Source: Astragalus membranaceus (taxonomy: Eukaryota > Streptophyta > Magnoliopsida > Fabales > Fabaceae). Taken from it: DNA of 64,000 bases. Shown here piece by piece: positions 9,232 through 20,470 of this stretch. Position numbers and translations under genes: made by a program. The stretch spans positions 109,311,806 through 109,375,805 of the forward strand of contig CM076849.1 in the NCBI GenBank assembly GCA_039519185.1, read 5' to 3'. The notes beneath the pieces were generated by a model that was not told the origin of the DNA, made no database searches, and worked only from the letters and a program-made list of their open reading frames with translations. Position 1 is the first letter of the stretch; each line of letters opens with the position of its first letter.

Positions 9232-10979
9232 TATCAGAGCGTGACGACTCGACTCGAATTAGTGAAGGTACCTAGTCCTTCACTCGCAATCACCTGCACG
9301 TTACCGCATGGGGGTAACACTCAAACAGAAGGGTGAGTCCAATTCAATTCATATAATAAATCATATGATAAATAATAAGTCAAGTCACAGCTCTAAATTA
9401 ATCACATCACAATCATCATTCACGTCACTACAATAACTCATCACTATGTCATGTAGGCATATGAAATGCAACCCACTCGCGGGCATATGCATGAGGTACC
9501 TTTTCACAAACGTCGCTTAGCCATTATGGCCTCATCGTCACTTAGCCTTTTGGGCCTCAAAACGTCACTGGGTTTATGCACATGGGATGCATGAGACTCT
9601 ATAACATGCACCACGCACAAATCACACAATCACGGTCAACTATGTGACCCGTCACTTACCAATTTGCTCACAAGAGGCACAGCACCTGTCAATTCACAAT
9701 TTACACACAACTACATCACTTTGCCTTTTAAGCCTTAACATCACTTAGCCTTTCGGGCCTCAAACGTCACTGGGTTTCATCGTCACTTATACATAAACAT
9801 CATCAACTCAAACAATAGCCACTGAGGGTAAAAACGTCATTTACTAGCCACCAAGGGCATCATCGTCATTTACACGTCATTAGAAATAATACTAGCCACT
9901 AAGGGCAAAACAGTCATTTAACTAGCCACTAAGGGCATCATCGTCATTTACACGTCATTATAAATAATATTAGCCACTAAGGGCAAAACAGTCATTTACA
10001 CGTCATTATAAATAATATTAGCCACTAAGGGAAAAACAGTCATTTAACTAGCCACTAAGGGCATCATCGTCATTTACACGTCATTATAAATAATATTAGC
10101 CACTAAGGGCAAAACAGTCATTTACACGTCATTATAAATAATATTAGCCACACAGCGCAACACGTCATTATAAACATCATCAACACACACTCGCACACGC
10201 ACAGGCGCTCAGCGCCCAGCGCCACACAGCAACACGCGCACAGCCAGCGCTGGCGCCCTTGGCGCCCAGCACAGGGCGCCTGGCGCCCAGAACACTTCCA
10301 GCAACATCAAACATCAAAATTTCAGCACATGCATCTTGTTTTCTCAAATTGTTACTTGATCAATTACAATACTCATTACAACCATCAAGGACACATATTG
10401 AAATCGTCAAAACATATACATCAACCATCAAAATCAACAACAATCCCAAGCACAAACATGGATCACACATATAGCAACAACAAGAACATGAATTTCGCAA
10501 CCTAGTCAAGATCATGGTTCATTTAGGGCATCACTACCTAAAATCTATCATAGGAATCATTATACGAATTGATAGGACATCCCCTTACCTCGAATTTGAA
10601 GAATAGGAGCCCTAGAGACGGTCACGAATGGAACCACGGCAACAGGATCCCGTTCCTCTTTTCTCCTTGGAGCTTGCGACCTCCTCCTCTCTTCTTCTCC
10701 CTCTACGGCGCGCCTCTCTTCTCTCTATGCTCTTTCTTTCAATTTCGCAAAAGCCAACAAAACCCTAACCCCCTAGGCGCCTTGGCCACTTCGCTTATGA
10801 CTTGAGTCATGGGCTAGGGCTTCTCATTTAAGCCCAAGTCCATCTAATTTGGCACCTCCACCTTCTATTACCACCTACACATATTAATATAATTTCTAAT
10901 AATTAAATTATATTCAATTAATTAATTTACATTCCTAAATACTTAATTAATAAATTAATTAAATATTTAGGGTGTTACA
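9232..10979 (-). repeat. B1 5' LTR, main piece
   Basis: It resumes at TATCAGAGC after the A insertion and ends GGTGTTACA at 10979. In plus-strand order it has CTTAGCCTTTTGGGCCTC-type repeats (about 9510-9770), a nine-copy GCCAC array (9818-10175), a GGCGCC-rich block (about 10200-10290) and a pyrimidine-rich block near 10650-10740. With 381-707 the LTR is about 2.1 kb, against 2317 bp in B2. Confidence 0.88.
9818..10175 (-). repeat. GCCACTAAGGGC tandem array in the B1 LTR
   Basis: Nine units begin GCCAC(T/C)(A/G)AGGG. Units of about 30 and 48 bp alternate, the long ones ending in CGTCATTATAAATAATATTA. The matching part of B2 (34335-34460) has only four, so the array expanded or contracted between sister copies. 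Confidence 0.85.
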
Positions 10980-11424
10980 CTATCACTACCTAAAACCTAT
11001 CATACAATCTATTATATAAATTGATAGAACTCCCCTTACCTCGATTTTGAAGAATAGGAGCCCTCGAGACGGTCACGATCGAAACCACAGTAACACGATC
11101 ACGTCCCTTGGCCCTTGGAGCTTGCGACTTCTTCCCTCCTTCTCTTCTCTTCCTACGGCGCTCTCCTCTCTATTTTTCTCTCCCAATTTCGCAAAAGCCA
11201 AAAACAAAACCCTAACTCACAAGACCCTTGTGTATTCGCATATCACTGGGGTCATGGGCTTGGGCTTTTCACTTAAGCCCAAGTCTAGCTAAATGGCGCC
11301 TTCATCTCCTAATACCACCTACACATTTTAATATAATTTCAAATAATTAAATTATATCCAATTAATTAATTTAAATTCCTAAATACTTAATTAAATAAAT
11401 TAATTAAATATTTAGGGTGTTACA
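10980..11424 (-). repeat. B2 3' LTR, 5' portion
   Basis: Matches 35299-35743 of the B2 5' LTR almost base for base and ends GGTGTTACA at 11424 beside the polypurine tract. It starts abruptly at CTATC because B1 inserted there. Confidence 0.9.
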
Positions 11425-11436
11425 ACTCTCCCCCAC
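11425..11436 (-). other. B2 polypurine tract
   Basis: GTGGGGGAGAGT on the coding strand, identical to that of A, immediately beside the 3' LTR. Confidence 0.9.
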
Positions 11437-11944
11437 TTAGAATATTTCGTCCTCGAAATTTACTTGATCAAACAACTCTGGGTAGGACTCTCGCATCTTG
11501 CTCTCTAGCTCCCAAGTCATACTCTCACCGGCAGCTCCTAGCCAAACCACTTTCACTAATGCAATCTCTTTGCCTCTAAGCACTTTCACTTCACGATCAT
11601 CGATCCGTACGGGCATCGTCTCCACAGTGAGATTATCCCGCACCTCTACATCATCCATATGGATCACATGAGATGGATCCGAAACATACTTCCGAAGTTG
11701 CGACACATGAAACACGTCGTGCAAATTCGAAAGATTTGGCGGTAAAGCCACCCTATAAGCCACATTTTCGATTCTCTCAGAAATCTGATAAGGACCAACA
11801 AAGCGAGGAGTGAGCTTCTTCGATTTCAACGCTCGACCAACACCGGTAATAGGGGAAACCCTCAAGAACACATGTTCACCCTCCTGAAACTCTAAATCTT
11901 TCCTCCGCTTGTCATGATAACTCTTCTGACGACTCTGCGAAGCC
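11437..11944 (-). pseudogene. pol: B2 Pol C-terminus (integrase tail and chromodomain)
   Basis: About 169 codons ending NFEDEIF then TAA at 11437. It carries a GPY/F-like motif (FVGPYQ), the NLHDVFHVSQLRKYV segment and a chromodomain-like tail (VKVVWLGAAGESMTWE). It is in frame with 29484-30030 once C and one copy of the AAGCC duplication are removed, so this part was intact when C arrived. Confidence 0.9.
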
Positions 11945-12633
11945 TGTTACCAAGTGGCTTCAGTCTCAAGAGGGGGGGTGAATTGAGATTTAAAACTTTT
12001 TAGATCTTTCAAAAACGTTTTTCCCCTTTTCAATGACTTAGATCAGTTTTCGCGCAGGTTAAGTGGAAGCGAAGGAATTAGAATGTAAAGCAGTAAAGCG
12101 GTATAATAGTAAAGCAGGAAAGCAGTAAAGCACGCAGAGATTTATCCTGGTTCGGTCACTTCCTAGTGACCTACGTCCAGTCCTCACACCCTTGTGAGAT
12201 TTTCCACTATCCAAAACAACAAGGCTTACAGGTGCCTTGGAAAACCTTTACAGACTCAGGCACTCTTCTACTAGGATACCCCACCTATAAAGAGCCCTAA
12301 AATCTAACAGCACAACAACAAGAGATACCCCACCCTTGTTACAACAACTGCCCTAGAAAGATACCCCACTTCCTAGTACATGCAGCTACCCCTAGAGAGA
12401 TACCCCACTCTCTAGTACAAATTATAACAACAATATAACAGTAATGTAAATACAGAAATACCTCTTAGTGTAGGCAGATATTACAACTTGAAGGACACAA
12501 CCCCAACTAACTCTTAACGTAGGATCAGCTCTTGACGGACCAGCGGTGCGAGAAGAACACAAATAAAATATAAGAGTTTTTCAGAAGTGATAGATCGTGA
12601 GAATGGGTTGGTAGTTAAATGGAGGTGGTGAAG

Positions 12634-12646
12634 CCTCTATTTATAG
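12634..12646 (-). promoter_or_regulatory. TATA box of the element C 3' LTR
   Basis: CTATAAATAGAGG on the minus strand, about 40 bp downstream of the AATCGATT array in the direction of transcription. The 5' LTR copy that would drive the element is at 28753-28765. Confidence 0.75.
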
Positions 12647-12686
12647 ATTTTGAAAATCCAGATCTCACGTTGAAAAAGTTTAAAGG

Positions 12687-13048
12687 AATCGATTCTTTGT
12701 TAATTGGAATGGATCTAGGAATCGATTCATTTGCTTGATCTGATCTAGGAATCGATTCTGATTTGTTTGTAAAATGGATGTAATCGATTCTTAGGATCTC
12801 CGGGAGGCTAGGAATCGATTCTTCACTAAGTTAAAATATGTAGAAATCGATTTTCAGCTTGCCTGAGACAAGTGGGAATCGATTCTCAGTTATGTGCAAA
12901 AGGTTGGGAATCGATTCTTCCCTTAAAATTTATTTGGCTCAGAAATCGATTTGTGTATTGAAAATACATGGCCTGACAATCGATTCTATCTTTTCTATTT
13001 TACCTGAAAATCGATTTTGGTATTTGTTTATGCATGAGGAAATCGATT
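12687..13048 (-). promoter_or_regulatory. Phased AATCGATT array, 3' LTR of C
   Basis: Twelve perfect AATCGATT palindromes start at 12687, 12720, 12750, 12782, 12813, 12845, 12877, 12909, 12944, 12978, 13009 and 13041. Steps are 30-35 bp, mean 32.2, close to three DNA turns. Sequence between them is not conserved. It sits directly upstream of the TATA box. An enhancer bound by an unknown protein is the inferred role. Confidence 0.8.
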
Positions 13049-13364
13049 TTGTTATTTTAAAAGGTGATAAGAATGTTTACGTAAGTATGCATGCAACTTT
13101 AAAAAAACTTTGTGAGTGTGTGAGACTTTAAGATACGAGCTGACCTTTGAAAGAGCTTACACTTTTTCCTAAGACACACCCAAACCCTAAGGACTACCCT
13201 TATTTTTAAGGACTACCCTTAAACTTGAATCTTCAGTTCTTGGCTTGCTTGTCTTGGATTGATTTTGACGATTAGTCACTTTGACCGTCAACTTTACCTT
13301 TGTCTTTTTCATCATCAAAACACATCCTGCAATATTAGTTTACCTGCAATACAAGGTATCCACA

Positions 13365-14479
13365 TTCTCCCCCTTTTTGATGATGACAAAACATTAACTC
13401 ATCTCAAGGTGGGAGGTTAGTTCAAACAGATAATGTATATGATACTCCCCCTATCATGATGCTCCCCCTGACTTATTGACTAGATGCATAATATGCAAGT
13501 TCTATATGCTCATATGCAACCCTATATTTCTCTCCCCCTTTTTGTCATGATCAAAGAGGGTCGATATATGATAAAGTTTGCGAATCGAATGACGCAGCTA
13601 TTTGACAAGGTAAAAGAGCCATTGCTGATTTGTAAGTGATCAAAACTTGAAGAAAAACATATTTGAGACCATGAAGAGAATATTTTATCAAACACGGGTA
13701 AAAACTAATTATGAGTCTCAAAAATCTGTGAAGCAGTTGTTTTAAGCTTTATACATTTCATGCTGCTTAGTTTGAAAGTTGGTGATGGCAGCCAGAATAT
13801 GGGAGAAAAATTATTTTAGGTAAACAACGATTGTGAGCATGTATTTTTCGAAAAATACCAGTGCTAGCAGTTCATTGTAAAATAGATTTCAGGAAAAAAT
13901 AGCACTTTAACTGCAGAAATTCACAGGTCACAATTTCACTTAAATTCACATTTCTAAAAAAAATCACTTTGAAAAACATTTAATTGAAACCTCATTTGAA
14001 TAAGTGAAGAACCAGGTTTTCTTTTGCAATGGATTTGTGAAAAATATCAACTAGCTGATTTTGACGATTCAACTAACTCAATCACACTATTGCCTTTCTA
14101 ACCATAACCTCTAAGAAGGTGATGTATAATTTCTATATGATCAGTCCTAGAGGGTTGACCAGAATACTTTGATTCCTGTTATTCTAATCATGCCTTATAG
14201 ATATTGTTCTTAATGATGCATGAAATTAGTCTCTATTTCACTAGTCACATATTTGACTTAATAAACTATTTTTAAGCACATTTTCAAAATAGAGGTGAAT
14301 AAAAATTTTAACCAATCTGACCTTTACCGGTGATTCTTCCTCTATTTGTCACAAGTCACATGACGGATTTTTCCGGGGGTGAGTGTTATGAACTTTATTG
14401 CGTCTCCGGTCATGCGCTTCGAGTCTTTGCTGTCAAGGTATCAATCTGCCCCCATACCTTGAAGCATACCTGCAAAGAT
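13365..14479 (-). other. Element C non-coding tail between gag and 3' LTR
   Basis: The first bases after the LTR are a polypurine tract (AAAAAGGGGGAGAA on the minus strand, 13365-13378). A similar purine-rich GGGGGAG stretch lies near 13434-13545. No protein motif of protease, integrase, RT or RNase H is seen in any frame. It replaces the roughly 4 kb of pol expected in a complete SIRE/Maximus element. Confidence 0.75.
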
Positions 14480-15961
14480 CTAAAACAGGGTTCTCGGTAC
14501 CCAAATCTCTTTGGGTCCTTGTGGGTTAGTGTTTGGTATGGTTCCTTTGGGAACCCACACCTTTTTCATATTTTGTTTACCTCTTGCCCTGCAAACAGAA
14601 GCTGTATGTCCAGGTTTACCACAATAATAACATCTAATATAAGGTCTAGTGGAAAATTTTGGTTTATAATGAACATGCCTTTCTATGGGTTTGTTTCTAG
14701 GGAATCTATGATGCACATTTTGTAAACTAGACAATTTCCCAACAGTCCATTCCAGTTCATGAATTTTCTTTTCAGATTCAACACATTTATCACAAGTATA
14801 ATTTTCTTTAAAGCATGTAAGGCTATCATTTTCTTTTCTAAGCTCTGACTTTTCTTTAGTTAAAGCAGTAACAGCATTTTCAAGATGAGTGATAACTTTC
14901 TTAGATTTATCTAATGCTTTAGCTAGTTTTAAGGATTTATCATGCAATTCAGTAAATGCTTCATATAATTCATCATAGGCATCTTGTAAAGATTCAGAGT
15001 TAGAATATACCTCAGTTTCACTTTCGCTGTCGTGGTCGGCCATGAGAGCAACTTGAGCTTTTTCATTTTCTGAATTATCTGATGAGTTCATGTCATTGTC
15101 TTCCCAAGCTATGTAGGCTTTTCTACCATTGTTTCCATTGGACCCCTTTTTCTTGAACTTTGACAATTTTCTTTCTAAGTTCGGGCACTTCATCGTCAGG
15201 TGTCCGGATTTACCACATTCGTAGCAAGTTGGAGGACTTGAGAAGTTTTCTTTGCTTGAGCCTCTTTTGGTTGGAGAATTCTTTTTGAGAGATCTTTCCC
15301 TTCTCATGAACTTTTTGAATTTACTAACCATTAGTTCCATTTTCTCCTCGTCTTCATCTTCATCTTCCGAATCATCACTATCGTCGGATGAGCTTGAACT
15401 GGAAGCTTTGAGAGCTAAGTTTTTGTTCTTCTTGTCTTTTCCTTCATGCTCTACTAGACGAGTGAGCTCTAACTCGTGCTCTAGTAATTTCCCAAACAGG
15501 GTGGCGAGAGTCATGCTAGTCAAGTTTCTTGACTCAGTTATTGCAGTCACCTTTGGTTGCCATTCTCTGTTTAGGCATCTTAGCACTTTGTTGATCAAGT
15601 CTTCGGGAGGAAATGATTTTCCTAATGAACCCAATTTGTTCACTATATGAGTGAACCTTTTCTGCATCTCTGATATTGTTTCACCTGTATTCATTCTAAA
15701 CGGTTCGTACTCTCTGGTAAGAGTATTTATTCTTGCCCTTTTCACTTCATTTGTACCCTCATGAGTAACTTGGAGATTATCCCACATTTCTTGGGCAGAT
15801 TTACAGTTTGAAACTCGAAAAAATTCATCAGTGCTCAAAGCAGAAGTAATAATATTTTTAGCGCGTAAATTAAGTTGCACTTTTCTTTTCTCATCATCAG
15901 ACCATTCATTTCTACTTTTTATTGTAAGAATACCATCTACTATGTGTGTGGGGACGAAAGG
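14480..15961 (-). pseudogene. gag: Element C Gag, main part
   Basis: About 493 codons ending TAG at 14480. The N-terminal half is a UBN2-type copia Gag (AKNIITSALSTDEFF; FRMNTGETISEMQKRF). An acidic-serine stretch (SSSSSDDSDDSEDEDEDEE) follows, then a first zinc knuckle CYECGKSGHLTMKC. Next come a Lys/Glu-rich, probably coiled-coil region and a second knuckle CYYCGKPGHTASVC. It ends NPQGPKEIWVPRTLF, as SIRE Gag proteins do. The frame rejoins with 27865-28011 across the AAAGG duplication, giving about 542 residues. It was therefore open when D inserted and is broken only by D. It would form the particle shell in the cytoplasm. Confidence 0.88.
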
Positions 15962-18567
15962 TGTAACACCCCTTTTCTAATAACCTTACTTCTTAATAAA
16001 ATCAGAGTTTCTTTTTTTTTTTTGAAAATAATTTAAGCGAGTGCTACACTTACATCATAAAATCAACCACTTCACTTTTCACAGTTCGGTTCAAAATACA
16101 AGGTACATAGCACCATAAACAAAAAAACGTTTAGTTCGCATCAACTAAATTCAATCACCACCAGCAGCGGAATAATAATGAGTTCTAACAATAAAAACCA
16201 ATACATCACCAATAAAAATCTAACGGTTAATGAAAACAACACACAAACATAGGACACCCCCCCTGGTGCTACGTATCAGAGCGTGACACTTCCTACCAGA
16301 CGAAGGCATAAGGGAAACCTTCACTCGTTATTACCTGCACGTTGCCGACATAAGAAGCAACATAAAAGCAGTAGGGTGAGTCTCTTTTCATAATTAATAG
16401 CATATGGGAATTAAGCACTGCATAGGAAAAGGGAAACAGACACACCAATTCACAATAAGGGCAATAACCACATCACAGTTACATTCACCAAACAACAATG
16501 CAAAAGGTATGGTTATGCATGAAATGCAACCCAAACTCCACGGGCACATGCATGTCGGATCCGTCACCAAATACAAATAGGCCGTAGCCTCTGCTCACCA
16601 AATAAAACTAGGCCGAAGCCTCTGCTCACCAATAATGCACATGATTTCATGAGGTGTTATGGAAATGCATCACAACACACTACAATTAAATAAAATCACC
16701 ATTTTAATTTATAATCTCACCATAGTGCATTAATCAGCTCACCAAATTAAAATTAGGCCGAAGCCTCTGCTCACCAATCTCACCTTATCACATTCACCAA
16801 TTCATCCCACCACTCACACCAACACCAATTCAAATAGACCAACTTAGGATACTGACACAACCTAGAGAAAATGGATAAAAATAGCCATTTGGACACTTGA
16901 ACACCATCAGCCCAGAAACACCAGTAATATAATTTATTTTTACATAAAATTGGAACAATTGGATAGACACTGAAATTAGCTTCGAAACGCATTTTGAACC
17001 GTTAAATTTGGATAACCGAGTCAAAAGTTACATTAAAAACAAAATAGGAAAAATACTTAGACATCCTGGAAACTGGCGCATGGGCGCTGGGCGCCCAGGG
17101 GCAACACGGGACTTGGCGCATGGGCGCTTGGCGCCCAGGAGAGGCAACACGCACAGGCGCATGGCGCCCAGGGAGCAACAGCGCGCATAGGCGCTAGGCG
17201 CCCAGGGAAACAGCACGCGCACAGGCGCTAGGCGCCCAGGGAAACAACACGCGCACAGGCGCTAGGCGCCCAGGGAAACAACGCGCACACAGGCGCATTG
17301 CGCCCAGCACAGCAACACGGCGCCCAGGCACTAGGCGCCTAAGACCAACTTGCAATAAAACTCATTTTCCTTCGAAATTGATTTTACACGAGCCAATTGC
17401 TCAGAACATGAAAACCCAATAAAAATTTTGTCAAAAACTGAACATCATTTTTGGCGCCCATGCACTAGGCGCCTAGTGAAAACACGCAATCCAACTCTTT
17501 TGTTGCCCAAAATCATTTTGCAGGAGCCGTTTTACCTGAATATGAAAACCTGAAAACAATTTTTACAAAACTATCACCAGAACATTGGGGCCCTTGGCGC
17601 CCATGACACAAGCACCTAGCGCCAAAACTGGCAGCACAGTGACACAGAACACAGCAACACAGGGCAACAGGCACAGCAACACAGTGACACAGACAGCAAC
17701 ACAGGGGCAACAGAATTTGGGAAAACTGGCGCAGGCACACTGCTGGGCGCCTGGCGCCCATGACTAAGGCGCAAAACAGAAAATTTCAGCAACATGCATA
17801 TGGCGCCCAAGGCGCCTAGGGGCTTCCAAACCAGAATTTTTCCACTTTAAATCAACAAATTAAATTCACCAAAACACTCAATTATATATATGATTAAAGT
17901 GTCACCATGATTCTCAATTTCACCAAGTAAGCACCAATGAGTCATATATTCAAGCATATGATATCCAATTCGCATTAGCCACAACTCAAGCATCAATCAT
18001 ACGATTTTCAACATAGCAACTCAACATCAAGCATCACAATATTGTAAATTAATCATCAACATCACAATTCATTCATAGAACTAACCTAGAACCCTAACCC
18101 TAAGCATCACCAATTCGCATAAGATATTAAAAACAAAAAGAGGACCCCCTAACCTTATGGAAGTCGAATTGCTAGCAAAGCTCCAAGGGAAAAATGCAAG
18201 TCACCAACGAGCCTTCTCCTCTTCCTTGAGTGCTTCGCCCTCTTTCTCTCCTTCTCCTCTTCACTTCGCACTTCTCTTCTTCTCACTCTCTCTTTTACGT
18301 TTTTTTTCTTATTTTTTTTTCCAATAGAGTAACAAAATGAAAACTAACCTCAAGACCCCTTGTGAGTCGAATTCTTTGACTAGGCAATGGGCCACGGGCC
18401 TAATTGTGGATCACGGGCCCTTGCTCGCACCACTCAATTCGTGACGACACCTCCTAATAAATAAAATAAAATAATTAAACCTTGAATTATTTAATTAAAT
18501 TAAATAAATATTGTAAGCCTTAAATAACTTAATTAAATAAATAATTAAATTATTTTGGGGCGTTACA
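15962..18567 (-). repeat. Element D 3' LTR
   Basis: 2606 bp from TGTAACACCCC to GGGGCGTTACA on the plus strand. It matches the LTR of A throughout. The 10-nt anti-PBS is at 16273-16282, three cUNCGg-type hairpins lie between about 16580 and 16770, and the GGCGCC-rich block is at about 17070-17340. Confidence 0.95.
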
Positions 18568-18579
18568 ACTCTCCCCCAC
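18568..18579 (-). other. Element D polypurine tract
   Basis: GTGGGGGAGAGT on the minus strand, next to the 3' LTR and the pol stop. Confidence 0.9.
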
Positions 18580-19910
18580 TTAGAATATTTCGTCCTCGAA
18601 ATTACCTGAATCAAACAACTCCGGATACGCTTCCCGCATCTTACTCTCCAGCTCCCAAGTCATGCTCTCACCAGCAGCTCCTAACCAAACCACTTTCACC
18701 AAAAGAATTTCTTTCCCGCTCAGAGTCTTCACTTTTCTATCTTCAATCCGCACAGGCATAGTCTCCACAGTGAGATTATCCCGCACCTCTACTTCATCCA
18801 TCTGAATTACATGAGACGGGTCCGGAACATACTTTCGAAGTTGTGACACGTGAAACACGTCGTGCAAGTTCGAAAGATTAGGCGGCAAAGCCACCCTATA
18901 TGCAACACTTCCCACCCTCTCCGTAATCTGATACGGACCAATGAAACGGGGAGTTAACTTCTTAGGTTTCAAGGCACGCCCAACACCAGTCACCGGAGTG
19001 ACTCTCAGAAACACATGATCACCTGCCTGAAACTCTAAATCCTTCCTTCTCTTATCATGATAGCTCTTTTGTCGACTCTGCGACGCTTTCATCTTCTCAC
19101 GGATTAATTTTACCTTCTCAGTTGTTTCTCGCACAATTTCAGGACCCAACACTGCACTCTCCCCAGATTCATACCAACACAACGGAGTCCTACATCTCCG
19201 ACCATACAACGCCTCAAACGGTGCCATTCCAATACTAGAATGAAAACTGTTATTGTAGGTGAACTCTATCAACGGAAGATGAGAATCCCATGAACCTCCC
19301 TGCTCAAGGACACATGCTCTCAACAAGTCCTCTAACGACTGAATAGTCCTCTCTGTCTGACCATCTGTCTGCGGATGATAAGCGGAGCTCAACCTCAACT
19401 TAGAACCCAAAGCTTCCCGCAAACTTTTCCAAAATTCAGATGTGAATCTTGGATCTCTATCAGATACAATACTAAGCGGAACGCCATGCAATTTCACAAT
19501 TGTCTTTATGTAGATCTCTGCCAATTTTGGAACTGGATAAGTCATATTAATTGGTAAGAAATGGGCAGACTTTGACAACCTGTCCACTACCACCCATATT
19601 GCATCAAACCCTCTCACTGTATTTGGCAAACCAGTCACAAAATCCATGGAAATGCTATCCCATTTCCATTCCGGAATCTCCAATGGTTGCATCAACCCCG
19701 CAGGCTTTTGATGCTCAATCTTAGACTTCTGACAAGTCAGACAAGAATACACAAACTGGGCCACATCCTTCTTCATACCAGGCCACCAGAACATTTTCTT
19801 CAAATCTTGGTACATCTTCGTAGCCCCTGGATGAATACTCAACTTGCTCCTATGGCTCTCTTCAAGAATCATTCTCTTAATCTCAGCATCATCAGGAATG
19901 CAGATCCTAT
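18580..19910 (-). pseudogene. pol: Element D integrase part of Pol
   Basis: About 443 codons, open, covering the whole integrase. It has the zinc motif (HRSKLSIHPG; CLTCQKSK), the catalytic DDE (SMDFVTGLP, SDRDPRF, TDGQTERT), the GPY/F-like motif and the chromodomain-like tail ending NFEDEIF. It is nearly identical to A. It is cut off from RT and RNase H by a 347-nt deletion at 19910/19911, relative to A 4987-5333, which also shifts the frame. GAG is shared at the two edges, a microhomology-type junction. Confidence 0.88.
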
Positions 19911-20470
19911 CTCATATTGAGCTCCTTCTGATCAAACAAGTATTTTAAACTCTTGTGGTCACTAAACACTTCAAATCTAGTACCATACAGATAGTGCCTC
20001 CAAATTTTTAGCACAAATACAATTGCAGCAAGCTCCAAATCATGAGTAGGGTAGTTCTTCTCATGGGTCCTCAACTGTCTGGACGCATAAGCTACTACCT
20101 TACCCTCTTGCATCAATACACCTCCTAAACCCATCTTGGAAGCATCACAATATACTACAAACGGTTGATCCGGAACAGGCAAAGTCAAAACGGGTGATGT
20201 AGTCAACCTCTTTTTCAACTCATTGAAGCTCTCCTCGCAGCGAGCATCCCACACAAAAGCTTTTCCTTTACATGTCAATTGAGTCAACGGAAGTGCCAAC
20301 CTCGAGAAACCTTCAATAAACCTCCTGTAGTAACCAGCTAATCCCAAGAAACTCCTAATCTCAGTAACTGACTTCGGGCTCTCCCATTGCAACACAACAT
20401 CAATCTTGGCTGGGTCCACAGCTATACCATTACCAGAGATAATATGACCAAGGAAACCTACTTCATTCAG
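19911..20470 (-). pseudogene. pol: Element D RNase H part of Pol
   Basis: Open for about 170 codons from the end of the RT connection through RNase H (VVYCDASKMGLGG, THDLELAA, FSDHKSLKYLF). It stops shortly after QKELNMR, at the 347-nt deletion, so the final catalytic Asp motif ADALSR is missing. Its start is out of frame with RT because one G is missing near 20471 (TTCTGCTGAA, where A has TTCTGGCTGAA). Confidence 0.85.

Larger units (their letters stand above)
1..10979 (-). mobile_element. Ty3/gypsy LTR retrotransposon B1 (right part only, split by A)
   Basis: Minus-strand Tekay/Del-like element whose 3' half lies left of the window. Visible here are the gag start, the primer-binding site and a 5' LTR that begins TGTAACACCC and ends GGTGTTACA at 10979. 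The LTR is interrupted by element A at 707/708. The base after its right end, CTATC, continues directly into a B-family LTR that starts in mid-sequence. That means B1 inserted into the 3' LTR of its sister copy B2, with CTATC as the predicted TSD; the left copy is outside the window. Confidence 0.85.
11945..13364 (-). repeat. Element C 3' LTR
   Basis: A 1420-bp LTR, identical in length to 28064-29483. On the coding strand it runs from a TGTGGATACC start, through a twelve-copy AATCGATT array (12687-13048) and a TATA box (12634-12646), to a GGTAACA end. Confidence 0.95.

Noticed and set aside
12687..13048. AATCGATT array as a simple tandem satellite
   Set aside because: Spacers are not repeats of one another; only the 8-bp palindrome recurs, so a satellite does not explain it.
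18080..18110. CCCTAACCCTAA resembling telomere repeat
   Set aside because: Only two imperfect units, and the plant telomere unit is CCCTAAA; it is part of the D LTR.
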